Source: Nostoc sp. ATCC 53789
GTDB lineage: Bacteria; Cyanobacteriota; Cyanobacteriia; Cyanobacteriales; Nostocaceae
Length of the DNA stretch: 64,000 nt
Assembly (NCBI RefSeq): GCF_009873495.1
Contig: NZ_CP046703.1
Location: 4,816,501 to 4,880,500, forward strand
Direction: 5' to 3'
Positions 1 to 8,207 of the stretch are shown here, one piece after another; positions within the stretch are counted from its first letter, which is position 1, and each line of letters opens with the position of its first letter. The translations under genes were made by a program, and so were the position numbers. The notes below the pieces were generated by a model. That model was not told the origin of the DNA and did no database searches. It saw only the letters and a program-made list of their open reading frames with translations.

Positions 1-300
1 TATGAAGGATTGCAAGAACTAAACGAGGCAATCGCCCATACGCCTGCACTACCTTTTGAAGAAGAACCAATAGCTATGTTACCAGTTAGCTCATCAATGG
101 CGATCGCTTTAGGATACGATCGCGACGAACAAATTTTGCAAGTTGAGTTTCAAAGTGGATCTGTTTATCAGTACTTAGGCGTAGACGAGGATACCTGGGA
201 AGATTTACACGCCTCTGATTCAGTTGGCAGCTTTTTCAATCAAGAGATTAAAGGCAGATATGACTGCGATCGTCTAGATAATGCAGATTATAACTATTGA
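1..300 (+). CDS. KTSC-domain protein, 5' end outside the window
   Basis: The reading frame is open to the window edge and ends with TGA at 298-300, so the true start probably lies upstream; a TTG at position 10 is the only internal candidate near the edge. The visible ~99 residues contain a segment beginning LPVSSSMAIALGYD and continuing through LQVEFQSGSVYQYLGV, which fits the small KTSC domain (a short beta-rich domain often attached to RNA- or lysyl-tRNA-associated proteins; its function is unsettled). The start and any N-terminal domain cannot be judged. The family call rests on pattern recognition only. Confidence 0.6.
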   Translation, partial: YEGLQELNEAIAHTPALPFEEEPIAMLPVSSSMAIALGYDRDEQILQVEFQSGSVYQYLGVDEDTWEDLHASDSVGSFFNQEIKGRYDCDRLDNADYNY

Positions 301-452
301 CTAATAACTGCGTGTAGGGTTTTCAATTGGTACGTGATCGAATGTAAAAAATTCTTGTTGTCACCCAAAGCATAAACAAGAGCAACAAGATCATACACCA
401 GTGGTATTTTCTTCAGAGACAATAGAGAAAGCCCACATAATCAAACGCAGTT

Positions 453-941
453 ATGACGACTACACTTATTTCTGCTGTTAAACCAAAAGCCGAAGATAGT
501 TTTGCCATTAGCTTTGCACCATTGTCTCTTGAAGAAATCTATGCCAAGTCTGACGATCCAGCCAACGGTGCTGTGGTTCTGATGAGTGGCGTAGTTCGCA
601 ATCAAACTGATGGTAAACCTGTAATTGCTCTAGAGTATCAAGCCTACGAACCTATGGCATTGCGGATATTTTATCAAATTGCTGCTGATATTCGCTTATC
701 TACGTCTGATGTAAATCGGGTAGTGATTCATCATCGCACCGGACGTTTGCAAGTTGGAGAAATTAGCGTTTTAGTAGCAGTGGGTTGTCCTCATCGGAGT
801 GAGGCATTTGAAGCTTGCCAGTATGCTATTGATACCCTCAAACACAATGCACCTATATGGAAGAAAGAACATTGGGAAGATGGTTCTAGTCGCTGGGTAA
901 GTATCGGTGCTTGCGAACAGTTAGCAGAAAATTGTTCTTAG
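453..941 (+). CDS. moaE: Molybdopterin synthase catalytic subunit MoaE
   Basis: MoaE is the large catalytic subunit of molybdopterin synthase. With the thiocarboxylated small subunit MoaD it inserts two sulfurs into precursor Z to make molybdopterin in the cytoplasm. The 162-residue protein has the usual family length. It shows the conserved block with the active-site lysines (KHNAPIWKKEHWEDG, about residues 130-144), HHRTGRLQVGE and the CPHR segment. No moaD or other moa gene adjoins it, so it is transcribed apart from the rest of the pathway. In cyanobacteria molybdopterin serves nitrate reductase. The ATG start gives the family N-terminus after a variable 25-residue leader. Confidence 0.93.
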   Translation: MTTTLISAVKPKAEDSFAISFAPLSLEEIYAKSDDPANGAVVLMSGVVRNQTDGKPVIALEYQAYEPMALRIFYQIAADIRLSTSDVNRVVIHHRTGRLQVGEISVLVAVGCPHRSEAFEACQYAIDTLKHNAPIWKKEHWEDGSSRWVSIGACEQLAENCS

Positions 942-973
942 AGCAATCCTATGTAAGGCTGCGCTTTATTCAC

Positions 974-1001
974 GTAGGGGCAATTCATGAATTGCCCCTA
1001 C
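974..1001. repeat. 28-bp perfect palindrome downstream of moaE
   Basis: A perfect inverted repeat starts with GTAGGGGCAATTCA and ends with its complement. The same 28 bases form the core of the MITE-like element at 39297-39324, and a variant sits at 52141-52167. Here the core stands alone without the terminal repeats. It could form a hairpin behind moaE, but no T-tract follows, so a terminator role is uncertain. Confidence 0.8.
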
Positions 1002-1165
1002 AGTCTATAGTTTGACTCAGTATTTATATTCGCAAAACAACAATTTTTGTTGCATTTGTTTACAAAAACGACATTCCTCTATTGAGGTTTGTAAATAATT
1101 TGTATTTCCCCAAGGAATATTCCTTTAGACTGATCTTTAACTGAAAAATGTGGGAATAAACACAA

Positions 1166-1486
1166 ATGCATTCGTTAAATATATTTTGTCACGAATTTGT
1201 AGTTGCTGTTTCCTTTGTAGCTTGCATTGTTGGACTGGTGTTACTGTGGGACAGTAAGCAACAAAAAAGTGACGTGGAAGAAACAGAAGTGATTCTGTTT
1301 AGAATGAGCTTTACTTATTGGCTAGTTTACTGTGTAGCTTTTGGCATAGAGAAAATGATTTTACCCGAATGGGGATCTGTAGTTATGACTTTGAAAATAA
1401 CTACCGCTCTGTCATATTTCTTAACTTTTTCGTGTATTGTTAGTCTGCCACTACACAAATTTGCAGTCCACCGTGTTGAAGAATAG
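1166..1486 (+). CDS. Small hypothetical membrane protein
   Basis: This 106-residue protein is not recognised. It has three hydrophobic stretches (about residues 11-27, 48-63 and 76-95), consistent with three membrane helices joined by short charged loops (DSKQQKSDVEETE). The ATG at 1166 follows a 220-base AT-rich intergenic region. It converges on the DUF2103 gene 20 bases downstream. Codon use resembles the neighbours. The lack of an identifiable motif means function cannot be inferred. Confidence 0.55.
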   Translation: MHSLNIFCHEFVVAVSFVACIVGLVLLWDSKQQKSDVEETEVILFRMSFTYWLVYCVAFGIEKMILPEWGSVVMTLKITTALSYFLTFSCIVSLPLHKFAVHRVEE

Positions 1487-1506
1487 ACATTGGGCGTGTG
1501 GAACGA

Positions 1507-1830
1507 TCAAGATTTCATTGCGATCGCTAATGCCGTTTCCAGTTCTGACTGCTCCAAAGGGGTTAAAATAAACACTTCTTGTACCGTCTTCCCCTGCCGT
1601 GCAATTACTTTATAGCCGCCGCGAATAGGTACTGAGATACGCAGTTGCATTTTTGGACAATGACCTCTTGCCCGCCCAATCACTCCCGGCGTTACCGTTT
1701 GGATGCCATCCTGCTGACAAAGACGTTCTAAAATTGGGATCAGACCAGAAAGGTGTGTCGAGTGATTCCAAACCAGTCTGGCAGCTTTTTGTGAAGCCGC
1801 CCGGAGTGAATCTGCGGTGGGTTTGCCCAT
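1507..1830 (-). CDS. DUF2103 family protein, predicted metal-binding
   Basis: The 107-residue protein starts MGKPTADSLRAASQKA and contains WNHSTHLSGLIP and GRARGHCPKMQLRIS. The His and Cys residues in these blocks are the basis for the family description as a predicted metal-binding protein. A longer frame runs upstream through clpS but lacks coding character. The ATG at 1830 lies 5 bases behind the clpS stop codon, so the two are almost certainly co-transcribed with clpS first. That suggests, by context only, a link to proteolysis or protein quality control. Confidence 0.8.
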   Translation of the reverse strand: MGKPTADSLRAASQKAARLVWNHSTHLSGLIPILERLCQQDGIQTVTPGVIGRARGHCPKMQLRISVPIRGGYKVIARQGKTVQEVFILTPLEQSELETALAIAMKS

Positions 1831-1835
1831 AATAA

Positions 1836-2129
1836 TTAAGCTGCTTCTAGAGGTGCCATTGTCAAACCTGCTCGGCGCAGCTGCTGGTGATAAAGTTCCG
1901 CAGGTTCTTGAGGGCCGACCCAAACGATCGCTTGACCTTCATAGTGTACCTGATTAGTCAGATCCCACGCGCGATCGCCACTCATTCCCGGAATATATTT
2001 CATCAAACATTCAGCCACATGTTGGAATGTATTAAAATCATCATTTAATACAATCACTTTGTAATTCGGATAAGTCTTACGGGTAACTTGACTAGACCGT
2101 TCAGGAGTTATAGTTGGTGCTGTGGTCAT
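1836..2129 (-). CDS. clpS: ATP-dependent Clp protease adaptor ClpS
   Basis: ClpS binds the N-domain of ClpC/ClpA and delivers N-degron substrates to the Clp protease. The fold is evident from YKVIVLNDDFNTFQHV, the helix AECLMKYIPGMS and the segment VHYEGQAIVWVG. The LNDD motif forms part of the N-degron pocket. Starting at the ATG at 2129 gives 97 residues, typical for the cyanobacterial second ClpS type. Upstream in-frame ATGs at 2162 and 2177 would add 11-16 residues without family similarity. None of the starts has a strong Shine-Dalgarno sequence, so the start is not certain. Followed after 5 bases by a DUF2103 gene. Confidence 0.9.
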   Translation of the reverse strand: MTTAPTITPERSSQVTRKTYPNYKVIVLNDDFNTFQHVAECLMKYIPGMSGDRAWDLTNQVHYEGQAIVWVGPQEPAELYHQQLRRAGLTMAPLEAA

Positions 2130-2217
2130 CCCGTAAACATCTGCTGAAAGGTTCGTAACCATATAACAATTGGTCAATAAGATTTTACAAAACTACAAGT
2201 AACTAGTTTAGTCCATT

Positions 2218-2268
2218 GTCATTGGTCATTTGTTTTAACAAATGACCAATGACAAATGACCAATGACT
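2218..2268. repeat. TGACCAA/TGACAAA heptamer repeats with a perfect hairpin
   Basis: Short tandem heptamers of the cyanobacterial STRR type. Positions 2218-2234 and 2237-2253 are perfectly complementary 17-base arms separated by two bases. The hairpin lies just downstream of the FAD oxidoreductase stop codon (2271), so it could slow or end its transcripts. Confidence 0.85.
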
Positions 2269-2270
2269 AT

Positions 2271-4325
2271 CTACCGCCAATTATCCCAGTTTTCATTAAA
2301 AATGGATGTATCAGGGAAAGCGGTGGGGTTGCCATTTTGTTGCAAAAGCCGTTTGAGTGCTTCGAGTTGTGGCTCTTGTTTGGGTAAATTATCGACTAGT
2401 TGGTAGGGTGCGATCGCATTTTTGATGGCAAAACTAGCAACAGTTCCCGCAGCTGCGCCAGACGACCATTCAAAGGAATGAACTCGATAGGCAGCAGCAG
2501 CAATATGACTAGTAGCAATGCTTTTGCCTCCTACTAGTAAATTATCAATTTTCTGAGGAATCATAGCTCTGAGAGCAATTTGGAAGGGATAAGCTTGGCC
2601 TGCACCACGCCTTTCACCTGGACGTTCTGTATTACCAGGGGCTTCTGGGGGACTATTTGCCATACAAGGATGGAAATCTATAGCATAGTGACCAATACCC
2701 ACAGCATCGGGGAAGATGGTAGAACGAGTCCGTCGCATTGCTTTGTCTGGTGGGACTTTACCATCAATTACTGATATTGCTTCCAAACCTGCAACTGCTG
2801 CTCTTAGCCTCCGATACATATCTTCTGGCAGAGTCTTGGAGTAATACTGATCATTGTAATCTCGGCGAGAAATATCAATTTCCCAAATACCAAAGCCACC
2901 AGGTTGTCCCCAACTGGGGCGGCCAATGATGCGCCGTCCTTCGCGCATATAGGGATATTTTGATAAGCCATGCACTGTTCCCATCGGGGAATTTAACCCA
3001 GAAACAAAGCGGTTATTGGTTTGCTGCTGCTTTACACCTTCCCCTAGTTGGGAATCTGTAGTCCCAGCTACTAACCAGTAATAGAATGAGAGGGCATTTT
3101 CCTCAGCTTTGCGGAGGGCTTCTGTCCGCAGTCCTCCCATCCAGCCTCCTGGTTGTAACTGCCCAGTTCCTTGTAACTGTTGGCGACTGTAAACTAGGTT
3201 ATCCTTGGCTGTTCCGGGGCGGTAGTCGTTACCCCAAGTCCAGTTTTGCATAGATATATCCCCTGGTGTCGCAGCAGTAAAACTTACACCTCCAAATTTT
3301 GCTGGTTTCCCTTTGTTTGGACTCCAAATGCGACGATAAGTGAAAACTAAATCAAAGTTAGCCAGTCGGGTTAATTCATAGCTAAAATATGGCGCATATT
3401 GTAAATAGAATGGGGGCATTGCCTGGGGTTGCGGTTCCTTAGTTGCCTCCATTGCAAAGGTGTAGGTAAATCCTTGAGGGCAATAAGGATCGTTATTGGT
3501 GCTAGAAGAAGAGGGTTCTAGGTAAGAACGGGCATCAATGCCTAATCGATAGGGAACATCAGCAAGGGCAATAATTTCTCCAGTTTCGCTGGCATCTACG
3601 ACGTACCACTTCGGAGCATCCCCTTTCACTTCCTTGGGGAGAAAACGGAGAATAGTTTTAGTAAATCGAGATGAGTTTTCGTAACTATAAGAATCTTCAA
3701 TACTTTGAGATAAAGTAAAGGTATTGAGAGGTGGTGCGCCTTTTGGTGGTTGATGTTGGATAGCGATCGCACTATTAATTATTTTGCCATCAGCAGCAAT
3801 TTCCAAATCCTTAATTACCGTGTTGGGAAACCATTGCAACTTCCCTTTGCCCTGCTTTTCGGCATCTTTGAGCATATCGACCAAAATGGCGTGAGCATCG
3901 CGGGGAAGAAAGCAGGAGTCACTTACCCAACAGTCACCGGGGTTAAGTTTACCGTATTTGCGCCCAATGCGGTTTCGCAATTCTAGGTAGCCGCGAGAAT
4001 AGAATTTGAGAGCCCGTTGGGTTGGGCGTTCGTCTAACGCAGATGTCCCTTGAGAAGAAATTTGTCCTCCCAACCAGTCAGTAATTTCCGTCAGACAAAC
4101 CGTTCGTCCTGCTAGCAAACCTTCGTAAGCTGTGGCGACACCAGATAGTCCACCACCCACAACTAAAATCTCGCAGTTCACACTTTTATCTGGGGTTCTT
4201 GGTAGTGTAGCGATCGCCTTTGACGTTGGTGCTGCGATCGCGGAATCAAATACAACTAAGCTAGATATGAAATTGAGACCGATCAGCGATATTAAGCTAT
4301 AAGCTACTTTGTGTCTGTGCTTCAT
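2271..4325 (-). CDS. Secreted FAD-dependent oxidoreductase
   Basis: A 684-residue flavoprotein of the FAD_oxidored group. Residues 1-31 look like a Sec signal peptide (hydrophobic core, then SAIA-AP), so export to periplasm or lumen is likely. The Rossmann dinucleotide motif VVGGGLSGVATAYE follows at about residues 55-68, with DWLGGQISSQG just after. VDASETGE near residue 240 and LLVGGKSIATSHIA near residue 600 are further FAD-contact segments typical of the group. The substrate is not predictable. The gene stands alone, with 534 bases upstream to the next gene. It has two HIP1-type sites in its N-terminal codons. Confidence 0.8.
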   Translation of the reverse strand: MKHRHKVAYSLISLIGLNFISSLVVFDSAIAAPTSKAIATLPRTPDKSVNCEILVVGGGLSGVATAYEGLLAGRTVCLTEITDWLGGQISSQGTSALDERPTQRALKFYSRGYLELRNRIGRKYGKLNPGDCWVSDSCFLPRDAHAILVDMLKDAEKQGKGKLQWFPNTVIKDLEIAADGKIINSAIAIQHQPPKGAPPLNTFTLSQSIEDSYSYENSSRFTKTILRFLPKEVKGDAPKWYVVDASETGEIIALADVPYRLGIDARSYLEPSSSSTNNDPYCPQGFTYTFAMEATKEPQPQAMPPFYLQYAPYFSYELTRLANFDLVFTYRRIWSPNKGKPAKFGGVSFTAATPGDISMQNWTWGNDYRPGTAKDNLVYSRQQLQGTGQLQPGGWMGGLRTEALRKAEENALSFYYWLVAGTTDSQLGEGVKQQQTNNRFVSGLNSPMGTVHGLSKYPYMREGRRIIGRPSWGQPGGFGIWEIDISRRDYNDQYYSKTLPEDMYRRLRAAVAGLEAISVIDGKVPPDKAMRRTRSTIFPDAVGIGHYAIDFHPCMANSPPEAPGNTERPGERRGAGQAYPFQIALRAMIPQKIDNLLVGGKSIATSHIAAAAYRVHSFEWSSGAAAGTVASFAIKNAIAPYQLVDNLPKQEPQLEALKRLLQQNGNPTAFPDTSIFNENWDNWR

Positions 4326-4794
4326 GGTTAAAAAACCGCTCCAAATCCTGTGTCACCTTGTAGAAGGTAGCATCCGAGAAATGATCATCACAAGTTTATA
4401 AGAGTAAATATATTTAAATATAAGTTTTATACCTAAAATACTCAGTATGTCGGCTCAATGTACCTTGAAGTTATTAAAACTCAGTTAACAGTGCTGATTG
4501 CTGAGTACTTTTTTCCTCATCTATGACATAACGACAGACACAACTATAGGACTCATATTTTAATTCTGAAAACATTCAGTACAACTCACAGAGGCTCCTT
4601 AACTGTTGCCTCTTGCCTCCTACGCAAATAATTATGGCTACGCTACGCTGTGCGAACAGAAATCAAAGTGGATTGCTATATTACCTGGAAAATGTTCGCA
4701 AAACATTATCTGCTCTGCCAACGCACAAAATTCTTAAATGAGTAACTAATAATGTTTAGCTGAAACTGTGCTGATTTGATCTCTTTTTCTAAAA
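4326..4794. other. Intergenic region upstream of the FAD oxidoreductase
   Basis: About 470 bases without a convincing gene. It is AT-rich next to the oxidoreductase start and must hold that gene's promoter. Around 4632-4655 there is a fragment of a dispersed Nostoc-type repeat (GGCTACGCTACGCTGTGCG). No RNA gene was recognised. Confidence 0.5.
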
Positions 4795-4837
4795 TTAAAA
4801 ACTGCTCTTGTCTACTTTCAGCAAGAGCAGTTTTTAA
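4795..4837 (-). terminator. Bidirectional hairpin terminator
   Basis: Perfect 16-base arms at 4795-4810 and 4822-4837 (core ACTGCTCTTG / CAAGAGCAGT) with an 11-base loop and A/T tracts on both sides. It sits 23 bases behind the stop codon of the minus-strand gene at 4860-5183, so it most likely ends that transcript. Confidence 0.85.
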
Positions 4838-4859
4838 TTGCAAAGCCCAAAACAAGAAT

Positions 4860-5183
4860 TTAGGCATCTTCAAGTTCAAATTGAGCTACCGTAACAGCAT
4901 TAAAAGCGAATGCCAAAACTAAGGGCATCGGCGACTGAAACCAAAAGGTAAAGAGAACAGCTATGATTGTGCCAATCACTGCGGACATCGACCACAATCT
5001 TTCTTCAAAGGTCAATCCTTTCTCAGCTTTAATGCCTCTAAGAACATTAACTGGGATTGGTTCTGGCATTACCCCACCCGGAGGGAAAGCCCAGAAGTTG
5101 TTACGTCGCTCAACAAATAAATCTGTCCAGCCATTTTCTTGGCACCATGCCTCAATCCATTGAAGTGAGTAATGATTCATCAT
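4860..5183 (-). CDS. Conserved-looking small membrane protein
   Basis: A 107-residue protein with a soluble N-terminal half (LQWIEAWCQENGWTDLF, then WAFPPGGVMPEPIPV) and two adjacent hydrophobic segments (about residues 65-82 and 86-100) near the C-terminus. The mixed soluble-plus-two-helix design is common in cyanobacterial thylakoid or plasma-membrane proteins of unknown function. Tandem ATG codons begin the frame, and either could be used. A strong hairpin terminator follows, supporting a monocistronic transcript. I do not recognise a named family. Confidence 0.65.
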   Translation of the reverse strand: MMNHYSLQWIEAWCQENGWTDLFVERRNNFWAFPPGGVMPEPIPVNVLRGIKAEKGLTFEERLWSMSAVIGTIIAVLFTFWFQSPMPLVLAFAFNAVTVAQFELEDA

Positions 5184-5912
5184 CGGGTTTGGGAGTTCGG
5201 TTTGTGGAAGTTGTGTACTCGGTGAATGTAAACTCTTAGAGATTCCTGAAGAACTAACTAATCGCTATAAAATTAACGCTAATTATCCAATTTTTAAGCT
5301 TTGTTAAGCACTGGGAACGCTTATAATTGCGCTCAAACCTTGCTTTCACTAATTAAAAGATTAGCAGTTGATGCCGGTTGTTTAATTTAAAAGACAATAA
5401 ACTTTACTTGGAAAGTTGTAAGTCAAGAATTGTAAATAAGTCGGTGAGTATTACTGCTTAATAAAACCCTTTATATCCTGAAATTAAAATCTAAAAATGA
5501 ATAATTGTGAACAAATCAACAAGTATTAGGCATCGTCTGTTGTAGATATTGTTTTATCCAGCAAAAATATTCCTTTAGAGTTAGAGATTTCAAATTCTCT
5601 CATCATTAAGAGTGATATTATGCTCACCTTCTATGTTTTGCTAAAGCTTGCTTGATGTGACAAGTAATTTATACTCAATTATTGCGATCGCTATTTAGTA
5701 ATTATCATCCTGCTTTAGTGCGATCGCTCATAGATTGCCTTTCTCTACCCAAAGTCGGAGGCATAATTTTGCTCAAGGTGAGAAGCTTATGCCCTTTTTG
5801 CGTTACAAAATATTAAGGAAGGGAAATACACATCCCCCAAATCCAGTAGCAAGGCTGCGAGTCTCAATTAGAATTAGCCAGTCTTGCTAATATTCAAATG
5901 CGGTAAGCTTAA
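5184..5912. other. Intergenic region, 729 bases, between divergent genes
   Basis: AT-rich DNA with two HIP1 octamers (near 5684 and 5720) and only very short reading frames on either strand. It must contain the promoters for the membrane protein on its left and the pentapeptide-purK unit on its right. No tRNA or structured RNA was recognised; a small regulatory RNA cannot be excluded. Confidence 0.5.
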
Positions 5913-6437
5913 ATGCAGCGATTAGACACCAAATTGACTCTCGATATGTTTTGGCGGCAAGGGTTGGCGTTCCTTCTTGGAATTATTATCTGGTGCGTGG
6001 CTGACCCCGCGCTGGCAGTAGACTGGACTCATCCACTGTCATTTAGCAATGCAGAGTTGTCAAGACGTGATTTTTCTGGTGACAGTTTGCAAGCTGCGGA
6101 GTTTTCTAACGCCAACATGGAACTGGCTAACTTTTCAAACGCTGATTTGCGGGGAGCAGTCATGAGTGCTTCGGTGATGACAAAAGCAAATCTCCACGGA
6201 GCAGATTTAACGAATGCAATGGTCGATCAGGTAAACTTGACTAAGGCCGATTTGAGTGATGCAATTTTCAAAGAAGCTCTTTTGCTCCGTGCCATCTTTA
6301 ATGATGTGAATATAGACGGTGCAGATTTTACAGATGCAATTTTGGATAAAGCGCAAATTAAAGAACTGTGTACAAAAGCCAGTGGTGTGAATTCCAAAAC
6401 AGGTGTGCAAACTCGTGAATCTCTAGGATGTCAATGA
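5913..6437 (+). CDS. Pentapeptide-repeat protein, exported, probably lumenal
   Basis: The 174-residue protein has a signal peptide (hydrophobic LAFLLGIIIWCVA, cleavage likely after ALA near residue 36). Pentapeptide repeats of the A(D/N)LxX type run from about residue 45 to 145 (ANFSNADLRGA, ANLHGADLTNA, ADLSDA, ADFTDA). Such repeats form a right-handed quadrilateral beta-helix. The C-terminus has a Cys pair (CTKASG...SLGCQ) found in thylakoid-lumen members, where a disulfide caps the helix. Its stop codon overlaps an ATG of purK in ATGA (6434-6437), so the two are probably translationally coupled although no functional link is known. Confidence 0.85.
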   Translation: MQRLDTKLTLDMFWRQGLAFLLGIIIWCVADPALAVDWTHPLSFSNAELSRRDFSGDSLQAAEFSNANMELANFSNADLRGAVMSASVMTKANLHGADLTNAMVDQVNLTKADLSDAIFKEALLLRAIFNDVNIDGADFTDAILDKAQIKELCTKASGVNSKTGVQTRESLGCQ

Positions 6438-7588
6438 AACGTGTTGGTGTAATTGGTGGTGGGCAACTTGCCTGGATGATGGCGGATGCAGCACAGAAGC
6501 TAGGAGTAGAATTAGTAGTACAAACTCCAAGCGTTCACGACCCGGCCGTGTCAATCGCTCAGGAAACTCTCTTCGCGCCAGTTGATGACGCAAGTGCTAC
6601 GCAAATATTAGCTCAAAAATGCGATGTCATCACCTTTGAAAATGAATTTGTTAACCTGCAAGCTTTATCTGTTTTAGCAGAGCAAGGTGTTTGTTTCCGT
6701 CCCAGCTTAAAAGCTTTAGCTCCACTTTTAGATAAATATCATCAGCGTTGCTACTTACGCGATTTGGGTTTACCAGTTCCTCGATTTTTCGCCCTTGACG
6801 AGGTAGAACATCTCGAATCAAAAATAGAATATCTAGGTTTTCCAGCAGTCCTCAAAGCCCGCCGCCACGGTTATGATGGTCAGGGTACTTTCATAATTCA
6901 GGATTTTGATACTTTAGAGCAAAAGCTAAGTTATGAAACTATAACAAAACCTTTAAATGAATCACTTTTCTTGTTAGAAGAATTTGTCCCTTTTGAAAGA
7001 GAACTAGCAATAATTGCAGCGCGTTCTGTGGAGGGAGAAATTGTAACTTATCCAGTAGTGGAAACCCAACAAGAACAACAAGTGTGTCGGCGGGTGATTG
7101 CGCCTGCTGATATTACACCCAATCAAGTAGCAGAAATTCAAGCGATCGCACATACTCTATTAAATAGTCTAGAAGTAGTAGGAATTTTTGGAATTGAGCT
7201 ATTTCTCAGGCATGATGGCAAAGTGCTGGTAAATGAAATTGCGCCTCGTACCCACAATTCTGGGCATTTTTCTATTGACGCTTGTGAAACCTCTCAATTT
7301 GAACAGCATCTCAGGGCTGTTTGTGGTTTACCTTTAGGGAATCCAGCTTTGCAGTGCGCTGGTGCTGTGATGGTTAACCTGCTGGGGTATGAAAATTCTC
7401 ACAGCGACTACCAAAGCCAGCGTCAACAATTAGCCGAGATTCCCCAGGCGCACGTTCACTGGTATGGGAAGACAGAATCACGTCCTGGGCGGAAGTTAGG
7501 GCATGTTACGGTTTTACTGGATAATCAAAATAGAGAATCGGCAAGTGCGATCGCCCACACCATAGAATCTATCTGGTATCCCAGGTAA
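6434..7588 (+). CDS. purK: N5-carboxyaminoimidazole ribonucleotide synthase PurK
   Basis: PurK carboxylates aminoimidazole ribonucleotide with ATP and bicarbonate in purine synthesis. The protein begins MKRVGVIGGGQLAWMM, the family N-terminus. It then shows the ATP-grasp features LKARRHGYDGQGTF (about residues 141-154), LLEEFVPFERELA and VNEIAPRTHNSGHF (about residues 270-283). The length of 384 residues is normal. An ATG two codons upstream (6428) is possible, but the ATG at 6434 overlaps the preceding stop as ATGA and is preferred. The 6S RNA gene follows directly, as in other cyanobacteria. Confidence 0.95.
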   Translation: MKRVGVIGGGQLAWMMADAAQKLGVELVVQTPSVHDPAVSIAQETLFAPVDDASATQILAQKCDVITFENEFVNLQALSVLAEQGVCFRPSLKALAPLLDKYHQRCYLRDLGLPVPRFFALDEVEHLESKIEYLGFPAVLKARRHGYDGQGTFIIQDFDTLEQKLSYETITKPLNESLFLLEEFVPFERELAIIAARSVEGEIVTYPVVETQQEQQVCRRVIAPADITPNQVAEIQAIAHTLLNSLEVVGIFGIELFLRHDGKVLVNEIAPRTHNSGHFSIDACETSQFEQHLRAVCGLPLGNPALQCAGAVMVNLLGYENSHSDYQSQRQQLAEIPQAHVHWYGKTESRPGRKLGHVTVLLDNQNRESASAIAHTIESIWYPR

Positions 7589-7636
7589 ATTGAGCAGAAA
7601 CTTTCGATGTTGAACACACAAAATCTTTTGAAAAGC

Positions 7637-7642
7637 TATAAT
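7637..7642 (+). promoter_or_regulatory. -10 box of the 6S RNA promoter
   Basis: A perfect TATAAT ends 5 bases before the start of the 6S RNA closing stem, the right distance for transcription to begin near 7648-7650. No good -35 box lies at 17 bases; TTGAAC at 7610-7615 is 21 bases away, so another sigma factor or an extended element may contribute. Confidence 0.75.
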
Positions 7643-7647
7643 GAGTG

Positions 7648-7832
7648 AGTTGCACTACGACGTTGGTGACTGCCATCAAGTTTTTTGATCTATGCCTTTA
7701 ATGACAAGGGAGTCAACTGTTCTCGTGGCAGTATACCGGGCATGTACCCGGAAACTTTAAACGAGGAATTTAGGTTCCCACCTGGATAAACCCAGGTCAT
7801 AAACTTAGGTAAAACGGCGTCGCGGTGAACTT
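7648..7832 (+). ncRNA. ssrS: 6S RNA (SsrS/SsaA)
   Basis: 6S RNA binds RNA polymerase holoenzyme and mimics an open promoter. The evidence is position directly behind purK, where cyanobacterial 6S RNA is known to lie, and the folding pattern. The ends pair: AGTT (7648-7651) with AACT (7828-7831), CAC (7653-7655) with GTG (7825-7827), and CGACG (7658-7662) with CGTCG (7818-7822). Within the molecule, further complementary segments (for example ACCCGG behind ACCGGGCATG, and CCTGGATAAACCCAGG) give the expected rod-like shape. The predicted length of about 185 nt matches the known cyanobacterial size. A TATAAT box stands just upstream and a hairpin terminator just downstream. The ends are estimated to within a few bases. 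Confidence 0.88.
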
Positions 7833-7841
7833 AAAATTATT

Positions 7842-7880
7842 AGCTCTCAAAATCAGTTAGAATTTGGGAGCTTTAATTAT
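7842..7880 (+). terminator. Terminator of 6S RNA
   Basis: Arms 7842-7851 (AGCTCTCAAA) and 7863-7872 (TTTGGGAGCT) pair with one G-U, followed by TTTAATTATTT. It begins 10 bases behind the predicted 3' end of the mature 6S RNA. Confidence 0.75.
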
Positions 7881-8002
7881 TTAAATGGTTATTAATTGTA
7901 GTAAAAACTAGACATCCTAAACTAACGTGATGTCAAGTTTAGTTAATTCCTAAACTTGAATAATTCCACTCTGATTGTAGAGATGTAGAACTGCTACTTG
8001 TC

Positions 8003-8025
8003 GAGACGTAGCAATGCTACGTCTC
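8003..8025. repeat. Palindromic dispersed repeat (GAGACGTAGCA type)
   Basis: Arms 8003-8013 and 8015-8025 are perfectly complementary around one central base. The same GTAGAGAC-bounded repeat type occurs inside the next gene at 8499-8526. The rest of the gap 7881-8207 holds no gene that I can see. Confidence 0.75.
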
Positions 8026-8207
8026 TACATTCATTTTTGGAGATGTATTTTTAATATTTGCTACCAGGTTGTTAAATACAATAGGTTATCGATTCCTTTC
8101 CCATTATGAAATTAATTCCTTCTGCTATCTCAAAATAAGTGAACTGACAGTAAATCTTGCCATGTTTTTGGGAAACCTAAATAGTGAAGTCTCAAGAATT
8201 AAGCCGT

